Below, piece after piece: positions 1-5,022 of a stretch of DNA of 5,022 bases. The stretch is taken from contig CAMAWK010000164.1 in assembly GCA_945861915.1 (NCBI GenBank), positions 1 through 5,022 of the forward strand, given 5' to 3'. Position numbers and translations under genes: made by a program. Origin of the DNA: Flavobacterium psychrophilum. Lineage in GTDB: Bacteria > Bacteroidota > Bacteroidia > Flavobacteriales > Flavobacteriaceae. Under the pieces are notes generated by a model. That model saw only the letters and a program-made list of their open reading frames with translations. It ran no database searches and had not been told where the DNA came from. Every line of letters starts with the position of its first letter. Position 1 is the stretch's first letter.

Positions 1-1022
1 ATAATAATTTTTGAATCTGCCTGTATTGTAATTGATTTAACTTGACCGTCTGCTCCTGATTCTACAATAAAATCAGTATCTAAACTTCCGTAAGAGGACA
101 ATCGAGCGATGCTATTTCTTGAAGTGCCATTATAATCAGTGAATGATCCACCAATTAAAATACTCCCATCCGATTTTAGGTTAACCGCAAAAACAGTATC
201 ATCTGCTCCTGTACCTACGTTAAATCCTGAATCTAAGCTACCGTTATCATTTAATCGTGCTATTCTATTTATAGAAGTAGCATTATACGAAGTAAAAGCA
301 CCTGCGATCAAAACTTTTCCGTCCGATTGAATATTGATTGAATGTACAATTCCATTCGCTCCAGAACCAACACTAAAACCTGTATCTACTCCTCCATTAG
401 CTAATAAACGAGCTATTCTGGTTCTAGAAGTACCATTAAATGTAGTGAAATTTCCTCCTACAATAATTTTTCCGTCTGACTGAACTGCCAATGAATATAT
501 AATACTATTTGCAGCTGTACCAACAACAAATGCTGTGTCTAAAGTACCGTCAGCATTTAAACGTGCTAGTCTATTTCTTGCTGTCCCATTATAAGTTGTA
601 AAATTACCACCTATCAAAATTTTATCATCTGACTGTAGTATCAAAGAATAAATAATTGCATTTGCACCAGTCCCAACAGTAAAAGTAGTATCTAAACTAC
701 CGTCAGTATTTAATCGTGCAATTCTGCTAATTGTAGTACCATCAAAAGAAGTAAAACTTCCCGCAATGATAATTTTACCATCAGATTGAATTGCCAAAGA
801 ATTTATTGCATTATTTGCTCCAGTTCCCGAATCAAAACTAGTATCTAAGCTTCCGTCAACATTTAATCGTGCAATATAATTAGTAGAAACACTATTGTAA
901 CTGGTAAAACTTCCTGCAATCAGGATTTTCCCATCGGATTGAATTGCCGAACAATTTACATCGCTATTTGCTCCGTCACCATTACCAAATCCTATATCAA
1001 TCGGATTAAATGTTGTATCTAA
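1..1022 (-). repeat. Tandem 153-bp coding repeat (51-residue delta-60 units, seven copies begun)
   Basis: Within the secreted protein gene, the codon that starts the 'IARLN' motif falls at 875, 722, 569, 416, 263 and 110, an exact 153-bp spacing with no insertion or deletion between copies. The array starts soon after the signal peptide and continues past the left edge. The copies are diverged at the nucleotide level, with different codons and variable linker residues. This points to old duplications held at fixed length by the protein fold rather than recent expansion. Confidence 0.9.
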
Positions 1023-1091
1023 CGAGGCATTTTGAGCAAATGAACTTACAACAGCAAAAAAAAGCATAAATAAAAAGAAAATCTTTTTCAT
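1..1091 (-). CDS. Secreted delta-60 repeat (DUF5122 beta-propeller-type) protein, 3' end outside the window
   Basis: Reading down from the ATG at 1091, the frame stays open for 363 codons and leaves the window without a stop, so only the N-terminal part is seen. Residues 1-19 form a clear SPI signal peptide (MKK, a Phe/Leu-rich core, then SSFA before Q20), so the protein is exported. The rest is a tandem array of delta-60 / DUF5122 repeats. Each has the core 'IQSDGKIxIxGxFT', then 'IARLNxDGSLDTxF', then a 'VGTGAN' turn. The SDGK-type core recurs at residues 52, 103, 154, 205, 256, 307 and 358, always 51 apart. The family is known from secreted bacterial proteins and is thought to form beta-propeller blades. 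Flavobacterial members often end in a type IX secretion sorting domain, but the C-terminus is not visible here. Substrate and function are unknown. It has its own promoter at 1190-1222 and is separated from guaB by a terminator. Confidence 0.9.
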   Translation of the reverse strand, partial: MKKIFFLFMLFFAVVSSFAQNASLDTTFNPIDIGFGNGDGANSDVNCSAIQSDGKILIAGSFTSYNSVSTNYIARLNVDGSLDTSFDSGTGANNAINSLAIQSDGKIIIAGSFTSFDGTTISRIARLNTDGSLDTTFTVGTGANAIIYSLILQSDDKILIGGNFTTYNGTARNRLARLNADGTLDTAFVVGTAANSIIYSLAVQSDGKIIVGGNFTTFNGTSRTRIARLLANGGVDTGFSVGSGANGIVHSINIQSDGKVLIAGAFTSYNATSINRIARLNDNGSLDSGFNVGTGADDTVFAVNLKSDGSILIGGSFTDYNGTSRNSIARLSSYGSLDTDFIVESGADGQVKSITIQADSKII

Positions 1092-1189
1092 GTTTTTATA
1101 TTTTAATGTACTGCTTACTCTATTCGGTTTTCGGCTAACCCGTATTTTGGAGTATTAAAATTTTATTAAACTAATTATTTTAACAGTTT

Positions 1190-1222
1190 CAAAACTAATT
1201 CAAAATACCGATTAAAAACAAA
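1190..1222 (-). promoter_or_regulatory. Bacteroidota-type promoter for the delta-60 repeat gene
   Basis: On the minus strand a TTTG (-33 element, 1219-1222) is followed after 21 bases by TAGTTTTG (1190-1197), an exact match to the TAnnTTTG -7 consensus used by the primary sigma factor of Bacteroides and Flavobacterium. Transcription would begin near 1183, giving a leader of about 90 nt before the ATG at 1091. The leader contains a small GGTT/AACC stem around 1125-1142 that is too weak to call a regulatory structure. No Shine-Dalgarno sequence precedes the start, only an A-rich stretch, as is usual in this phylum. Confidence 0.6.
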
Positions 1223-1296
1223 TAAAATCGATAAAATGCACATTATTAATAAAAAATGATTATTTTATGCAGAATAATAATATATAAATATCAATA

Positions 1297-1330
1297 AAAA
1301 AGGGACAAGAATTGAATCTTGTCCCTTTTT
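1297..1330 (-). terminator. Rho-independent terminator of guaB
   Basis: A perfect 14-bp inverted repeat (1297-1310 against 1317-1330) with a 6-base loop forms a hairpin whose core is GGGACAAGA/TCTTGTCCC. In the minus-strand transcript it is followed directly by a U-rich run, and it begins about 45 nt after the guaB stop codon. The A/T flanks are symmetrical, so it could also stop transcription from the other side, but no plus-strand gene ends here. It insulates guaB from the delta-60 gene downstream. Confidence 0.88.
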
Positions 1331-1344
1331 GTATAAAATTATAT

Positions 1345-1372
1345 TTCTTTGCGCCTTAGCGGTAAAGCAAAA
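1345..1372. repeat. Short intergenic repeat of the 'GCGCCTTAGCGG' type
   Basis: Directly after the guaB stop codon lies a GC-richer island reading TTTGCGCCTTAGCGGTAAAG in an otherwise AT-rich spacer. It can fold through TTTGC (1348-1352) with GCAAA (1367-1371) and through CGC/GCG inside. Sequences built from 'ctttgcg', 'ccttagcg' and 'cgcaaag' words recur in intergenic DNA of many Bacteroidota genomes, from my general recollection of such sequences. Only one copy is present here, so membership of that family is inferred from resemblance. Its function is unknown. Confidence 0.5.
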
Positions 1373-1374
1373 AA

Positions 1375-2847
1375 CTACCTCGAATAATTCGGAGCTTCTT
1401 TAGTAATGGTTACATTATGAGGATGGCTTTCGTTGATTCCGCTGGCAGTTATGCGAACAAAACGTCCTGTTTCCTGCAAGGTCGGTATGTCTTTAGAACC
1501 ACAATAGCCCATCCCTGCTCGAAGTCCGCCAATGAATTGTTGCATGCTTTCGTTCAATTCTCCTTTGTAAGGCACCCGACCTACAATTCCTTCGGGAACT
1601 AACTTCTTGACATCGTCCTCCACATCCTGAAAATACCGATCTTTTGATCCTTCTTGCATCGCCTCTACAGACCCCATACCACGATAGGATTTGAATTTTC
1701 TTCCTTCAAAAATGATAGTTTCACCCGGCGATTCTTTGGTTCCAGCCAAAAGCGAACCAAGCATCACACAATCGGCTCCAGCAGCAATCGCTTTTGGAAT
1801 ATCCCCTGTATAACGAATTCCACCATCGGCAATCACTGGAACACCCGTTCCTTTGATAGCTGCTGCTACTTCGAGCACGGCAGAAAACTGAGGAAAACCA
1901 ACTCCTGCTACGATTCGAGTAGTACAAATAGAACCTGGACCAATACCGACTTTTACGCCATCGGCACCATTTTCTACCAAGTATTTTGCAGCTTCGGGCG
2001 TGGCAATATTACCTACTATAACATCAATTTTTGGAAATTTTGATTTGACTTCTTTCAATACATTTACAACTCCTTGTGTATGACCGTGAGCGGTATCGAT
2101 TATAATTGCATCCACTCCTGCTTTTACCAAAGCTTCGGCGCGTTGTACCGCATCTCCGGTAACTCCAATTGCCGCAGCGACTCTCAAACGACCATAAATA
2201 TCTTTGTTAGCAATGGGTTTTTGTGTCAGTTTGGTAATATCTCTAAAAGTGATTAGCCCAACCAATTTATAATCGGCATTCACTACCGGAAGTTTCTCGA
2301 TTTTATATCCTTGCAAAACCACTTCTGCTTGTTCCAATGAAGTACCTTCGGCAACCGTTATCAAGTTTTGAGTCGTCATTACCTCAACAATAGGTCTCGC
2401 ATTATTTTTCTCGAAACGCAAATCGCGGTTGGTTACAATTCCTTTAAGGGTTCGATTTTCATCTACAATAGGAATACCACCAATACCAAACTCTTTCATG
2501 GCATTTTTGGCATCAGCCACGTTGGATGTAAGCGGTAAAGTCACTGGATCGATAATCATTCCCGACTCGGCACGTTTTACTTTTCGAACCTTCGTTGCCT
2601 GTTGTTCGATAGTCATGTTTTTATGCAAAACCCCAATTCCACCTTCTTGAGCCATAGCAATTGCCATCGCACTTTCGGTTACTGTATCCATAGCAGCAGA
2701 CACAATAGGAACATTGAGCGTTATATTTCTTGAAAATTTAGATTGAATACTCACTTCGCGAGGAAGCACGTTAGAATAATTTGGAACTAATAATACATCA
2801 TCGTATGTAAGCCCTTCGCCGATAATCTTAGTGTTGTGTGCGATCAT
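1375..2847 (-). CDS. guaB: Inosine-5'-monophosphate dehydrogenase (IMPDH)
   Basis: GuaB oxidises IMP to XMP with NAD+ in the cytosol, the first committed and rate-limiting step of GMP synthesis. GuaA then aminates XMP, but guaA is not in this window. The 490-residue product has the usual bacterial length and is intact. The N-terminal part of the (beta/alpha)8 barrel carries 'LTYDDVLL' (13-20). Two CBS domains interrupt the barrel at about 98-210. The barrel then resumes with D251 of 'DTAHGH', the catalytic loop 'GPGSICTTR' with nucleophile C308, the phosphate-binding 'ADGGIR' (340-345), and 'YRGMGS' (388-393). The mobile flap follows, with the Arg-Tyr pair R404-Y405 in 'DRYFQ'. The C-terminal '[17 protein letters not shown]' is typical of Bacteroidota GuaB. 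CBS domains are generally the site of purine-nucleotide allosteric control in this family. A promoter sits at 2872-2905 and a terminator at 1297-1330, so guaB is probably a single-gene unit, though read-through from the DUF5723 gene is possible. Confidence 0.98.
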   Translation of the reverse strand: MIAHNTKIIGEGLTYDDVLLVPNYSNVLPREVSIQSKFSRNITLNVPIVSAAMDTVTESAMAIAMAQEGGIGVLHKNMTIEQQATKVRKVKRAESGMIIDPVTLPLTSNVADAKNAMKEFGIGGIPIVDENRTLKGIVTNRDLRFEKNNARPIVEVMTTQNLITVAEGTSLEQAEVVLQGYKIEKLPVVNADYKLVGLITFRDITKLTQKPIANKDIYGRLRVAAAIGVTGDAVQRAEALVKAGVDAIIIDTAHGHTQGVVNVLKEVKSKFPKIDVIVGNIATPEAAKYLVENGADGVKVGIGPGSICTTRIVAGVGFPQFSAVLEVAAAIKGTGVPVIADGGIRYTGDIPKAIAAGADCVMLGSLLAGTKESPGETIIFEGRKFKSYRGMGSVEAMQEGSKDRYFQDVEDDVKKLVPEGIVGRVPYKGELNESMQQFIGGLRAGMGYCGSKDIPTLQETGRFVRITASGINESHPHNVTITKEAPNYSR

Positions 2848-2871
2848 TGCAATTTGTAGTTAAATTGCCTG

Positions 2872-2905
2872 CAAATATAGAGAAAAGTTAGAAGTTAGAA
2901 GTCAA
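2872..2905 (-). promoter_or_regulatory. Bacteroidota-type promoter for guaB
   Basis: On the minus strand TATATTTG (2872-2879) matches the TAnnTTTG -7 consensus exactly. It lies 24 bases before the guaB ATG at 2847. A TTG (2903-2905, within ATTGAC) is 23 bases further upstream, at the long end of the spacing seen in Flavobacterium promoters. The -7 element is convincing and the -33 element is weaker. Transcription would start a short way upstream of the ATG, giving a very short leader of about 15-20 nt without a Shine-Dalgarno sequence. Confidence 0.6.
2885..2905. repeat. 7-bp tandem repeat (AAGTTAG, three units) in the guaB promoter region
   Basis: AAGTTAG occurs at 2885-2891 and 2892-2898, and is followed by an imperfect third unit AAGTCAA at 2899-2905. 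The array fills most of the spacer between the proposed -33 and -7 elements of guaB. Similar 'agaagttagaagt' strings are, as far as I recall, frequent in flavobacterial intergenic DNA, so this may be a general genomic microsatellite rather than a dedicated control element. Confidence 0.65.
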
Positions 2906-2920
2906 TAGTGGGAAGTTTTT

Positions 2921-4315
2921 TTAATAGGCTGCTTCTTTGTCGGCAAAAATTAAATTGAGTCCAAATTGAAAAGAAAGGCTATTCGCTTTGCTTATATCTC
3001 GATATTCAAGCAAATTACCAGCTAGAAAATAAAAATTAATTTTGCTTAATTGGGTTGATAACCCAAATCCGATATTACTACTCGAAAAAGAATCTAAAGT
3101 ATAAGTCGCTTTTATTTCTAAAGCATCTAAAACTCTTTTTCTATAAAAAGCCGTTAATGCCATCAAAGGAATTCGCGGTGTTGACATGGCAAAAAACTGC
3201 GCTCCTATAGAATTATTATAGCCCATTTCATTTCCTGTACAATTACAATCTGAATCATCCCTCTCGCCAAAAGAATATTGATAGGATGAATTTAATTTTA
3301 CAGGACGCCAACTAGTGTATTTTTTTCTATGAATAATATAGGGAATATCTTCTTTAAACTTATCGCTAAAATTCAAAGTCGTAAGGCTTGGATTTATAAA
3401 ATCAGGTTGTAAACCATCTTGAACAAAAACGCCATTGTAGCTATAATTCTCGACTTGTTTGGAATGAGTAATAAATCCAATATCCGAAATACTGGCTGTA
3501 ATTTGAATATTTTCTTTGGGATAATAAGTCAAACCCAGATCAAAACCCAATCCGAGATTGCCACCCAAAAGCGTTTTGCTTAGAATATCACTCCCTGCAT
3601 TGCCTGTATAATCTTTGGTATAGTTGGTAAATCCTGCAATATTTATATTTACATTCGAAGAAATGATTTGTTTATAAAACTGATTTTCAGCTGGAACTGT
3701 ATACAAATAACCCGAGTTTTTAGTGGAGGAAACATTAAAAATACTCGAATAAATTTTTCCTCTAGCTCCCACTATCAGTTTTTCGTTTACTTTTTTATTC
3801 AGTCCAAAATGGAATACTGAAAGCAATTCGCCTCGTAGATTCAAATCTCCCAAATTATAAACTTTTCCCAGATAATCTCGATTTCCGTACAACGCCAATG
3901 ACAAATAATCTTTTGGCAGATAAAGTAGCAAATCAAGTTCTTGATACATTCCAAAAGAAACATAAACAGGATTATACTCGCCATTGGTTTTAAAACCGCC
4001 ATTAAAAATTTCTATTTGTTGATTAATGGCAATTTTATCATTTCGCGAAATAGACGATACTACATTTTGGAGTTTTGTACTAAAATCTATCCCGTCATCT
4101 GCAAATAAATCATAAGCCGAAAATCCGCTTGAGCCAACATTTGCAGAAATTCCAGAAAGCAAAGGAACGCCAAGATACCAATTGTACTTAAAATCAGCAC
4201 CAGGATTGGTCATCAGTGTTTGAGGAATGGTTGTGAAATTATAAAGCAGTTGCTTGTTTTGTGAAAAGCAATTTATAGTGAGAAAAACAAAAAAGATAAC
4301 AGCTAATTTTTTCAT
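2921..4315 (-). CDS. DUF5723 family outer-membrane beta-barrel-like protein (PorP/SprF-like)
   Basis: This 464-residue protein opens with an SPI-type signal peptide (MKKLAVIFFVFLTINCFS, probable cleavage before Q19). C16 is preceded by Asn and so does not form a proper lipobox. The mature N-terminus 'TNPGADFKYNWYLGVPLLSG' and 'GFSAYDLF' (64-71) resemble the start of Bacteroidota DUF5723 proteins, where an 'NPA' motif precedes 'yiGlP' and 'f.yndlf'. The remainder is alternating aromatic/hydrophobic segments typical of amphipathic beta strands, such as 'GGNLGLGFDLGLTYYP' (251-266). It ends in a strand 'SLSFQFGLNLIF' (446-457), as in PorP/SprF-type barrels. An outer-membrane location is therefore likely, and the molecular role is unknown. 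A hydrophilic loop near 351-363 holds a Cys-Asn-Cys (357-359). The ATG overlaps the stop of the upstream lipoprotein gene by 4 bases, implying translational coupling. The family call comes from sequence pattern only. Confidence 0.75.
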   Translation of the reverse strand: MKKLAVIFFVFLTINCFSQNKQLLYNFTTIPQTLMTNPGADFKYNWYLGVPLLSGISANVGSSGFSAYDLFADDGIDFSTKLQNVVSSISRNDKIAINQQIEIFNGGFKTNGEYNPVYVSFGMYQELDLLLYLPKDYLSLALYGNRDYLGKVYNLGDLNLRGELLSVFHFGLNKKVNEKLIVGARGKIYSSIFNVSSTKNSGYLYTVPAENQFYKQIISSNVNINIAGFTNYTKDYTGNAGSDILSKTLLGGNLGLGFDLGLTYYPKENIQITASISDIGFITHSKQVENYSYNGVFVQDGLQPDFINPSLTTLNFSDKFKEDIPYIIHRKKYTSWRPVKLNSSYQYSFGERDDSDCNCTGNEMGYNNSIGAQFFAMSTPRIPLMALTAFYRKRVLDALEIKATYTLDSFSSSNIGFGLSTQLSKINFYFLAGNLLEYRDISKANSLSFQFGLNLIFADKEAAY

Positions 4316-4845
4316 TCTATTTTAAAATAGCCTGTAACATTAGAACGTAATTTTAGGCTTCCGGGACTCGTTTCTGTTAATAGAGTTCCTGGTTGCAAGC
4401 GAATAGTAAAAGACATTTTTCTGGTGCTGGTTAAAACCGCTAAATTGGTCTCAAAAACCTCTGTTTTGAGCACTAATTTTTCTACACCAGAATAGGCAGG
4501 AACTGGAATAGTAACAGTGTAAAGTGGAGAATCTACCTCGTCGAGCAAAACCAAATCAACAACAAAATCTCTATTTATTGTGTTGTTAATTTCAAACAGA
4601 AATTCAATTTTAGTTAGATTATTTTTAAAAAAACTATCGGCAAACAAGTCAAAATTAGGGACATCCTCAAACTGGGTTTCTTCAATTCCTCCCGACACAA
4701 ACTCATTGGCTTGTATCTCAAAAGCAGCTAAATTTGAAACAATCACAGGTTGAATTGACACATTTTCGGTTTGATCAAAATCCAAATCACTGGAACAGGA
4801 AAAAACAAAAAAAGTGAGGATTAGTATGGAAACGATTTTATTCAT
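4312..4845 (-). CDS. Small hypothetical lipoprotein (SPII), partner gene of the DUF5723 protein
   Basis: This 177-residue protein has a signal peptide with a hydrophobic core (IVSILILTFFVFS) ending in a lipobox-like VFSC, so C17 would be lipidated. The -2 Phe is not the commonest residue there. After the cysteine come S-S-D-L-D-F-D, an acidic stretch resembling the lipoprotein export signal (S-D-D-F-E type) that sends flavobacterial lipoproteins to the cell surface. The body has no transmembrane segment and looks like a beta-rich fold, with strands such as 'KIEFLFEIN' (79-87), 'FVVDLVLLD' (94-102), 'PLYTVTIPVP' (107-116) and 'KMSFTIRL' (143-150). I do not recognise a named family. The stop overlaps the start of the DUF5723 gene (ATGA at 4312-4315), so the two products are probably made together and may act together at the outer membrane. 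No promoter of the TAnnTTTG type is seen upstream. Confidence 0.8.
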   Translation of the reverse strand: MNKIVSILILTFFVFSCSSDLDFDQTENVSIQPVIVSNLAAFEIQANEFVSGGIEETQFEDVPNFDLFADSFFKNNLTKIEFLFEINNTINRDFVVDLVLLDEVDSPLYTVTIPVPAYSGVEKLVLKTEVFETNLAVLTSTRKMSFTIRLQPGTLLTETSPGSLKLRSNVTGYFKIE

Positions 4846-4869
4846 AAAATAGAGAATGGTAAGTATTTA

Positions 4870-4891
4870 TTTCAAACGAGACTTTTTGAAA
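4870..4891. other. Small AT-rich inverted repeat between the first two genes
   Basis: TTTCAAA (4870-4876) and TTTGAAA (4885-4891) form a perfect 7-bp inverted repeat with an 8-base loop in the 54-base gap between the upstream gene and the lipoprotein. On the minus strand it is not followed by a proper U-run, so it would be at best a weak terminator or attenuator. Its AT-only stem could also be chance in DNA of this composition. Confidence 0.3.
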
Positions 4892-4899
4892 TTTATTTT

Positions 4900-5022
4900 T
4901 TAATGAAATTCTCCAAACAACTTGGACGCTTCGTTGTAACTGCTTTCAAAAGCCATCGGACTGATGTTTGTATTCTCGTTTTTAGAAGTAAAAAAAGACA
5001 ACAATTTTTCCGTTGGCATATT
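4900..5022 (-). CDS. C-terminal fragment of an unrecognised protein (5' end outside the window)
   Basis: The minus-strand frame entering at the right edge is open for 40 codons and ends at TAA (4900-4902). The visible tail reads 'NMPTEKLLSFFTSKNEN', then 'TNISPMAFESSYNEASKLFGEFH'. It is hydrophilic with a helical look and has no signal or sorting-domain features. Its composition is far more protein-like than the other open minus frame here, which is rich in Cys, Lys and Arg. I cannot assign a family from 40 residues. It ends 54 bases before the lipoprotein start with no clear promoter or terminator between, so it may be the leading gene of the same transcript. Confidence 0.65.
   Translation of the reverse strand, partial: NMPTEKLLSFFTSKNENTNISPMAFESSYNEASKLFGEFH

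Noticed and set aside
139..330. Open plus-strand frame of 63 codons
   Set aside because: It is antisense to the delta-60 repeat gene, which is continuous on the other strand with a signal peptide and clear repeats. The plus frame has no recognisable content.
1..1022. CRISPR-like or mobile repeat array
   Set aside because: The 153-bp periodicity is a translated, diverged protein repeat in one open frame, not identical direct repeats with unique spacers.
1092..1374. Small gene, tRNA or riboswitch in the 283-base gap
   Set aside because: I see only the promoter, terminator and short repeat described. There is no cloverleaf, no conserved riboswitch core and no credible small open frame.
1417..2650. 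Several open frames on the plus strand, and one in another minus frame (1721-1927), inside guaB
   Set aside because: All lie within the fully conserved guaB coding sequence. Their products are low-complexity, rich in Ser, Cys, Asn and Thr, and look like frame shadows.
2848..2920. Terminator after the DUF5723 gene
   Set aside because: The gap contains a 7-A run and the tandem repeat but no hairpin followed by a U-run, so no terminator can be supported.
2921..4315. Lipobox at Cys16 of the DUF5723 protein
   Set aside because: The residue before Cys is Asn, which signal peptidase II does not normally accept. Ordinary SPI cleavage before Q19 fits better.
4900..5022. Alternative minus-strand reading frame ending at a TAA just inside the gap
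   Set aside because: It is also open, but the product is rich in Cys, Lys and Arg and unlike a natural C-terminus. The chosen frame has normal composition.

Overview
The window looks like a chromosomal segment of a Bacteroidota member, most likely Flavobacterium or a close flavobacterial relative. The evidence is the AT-rich intergenic DNA, the absence of Shine-Dalgarno sequences before any start, two promoters of the TTG/TAnnTTTG type, a PorP-like DUF5723 barrel protein, a delta-60 repeat protein, and a GuaB C-terminus typical of the phylum. Every gene that can be supported lies on the minus strand, so transcription runs from high to low coordinates.

In transcription order the window starts with the last 40 codons of an unrecognised gene (4900-5022). 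Next come a small SPII lipoprotein (4312-4845) and a DUF5723 outer-membrane barrel-like protein (2921-4315), joined by a 4-base ATGA overlap. No promoter of the expected type is visible upstream of the lipoprotein, so this pair may be read through from the upstream gene. A 73-base gap holding a 7-bp tandem repeat and a TATATTTG promoter element leads to guaB (1375-2847), an intact IMP dehydrogenase for GMP synthesis. guaB is closed by a strong hairpin terminator (1297-1330), with a short 'GCGCCTTAGCGG' type intergenic repeat between stop codon and terminator.

The remaining intergenic DNA carries a second good promoter (1190-1222), which drives a secreted delta-60 / DUF5122 repeat protein. That gene begins at 1091 and runs off the left edge of the window. 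The visible 363 residues are a signal peptide followed by seven copies of a repeat with an exact 51-residue (153-bp) period.

guaB is a housekeeping gene. The others are cell-envelope or secreted proteins of unknown role. I see no mobile element, CRISPR array, tRNA, rRNA or obvious defence system. The points most worth a second look are the translationally coupled lipoprotein/barrel pair, whose lipoprotein has a possible surface-export signal, and the tandem repeat lying exactly in the spacer of the guaB promoter.
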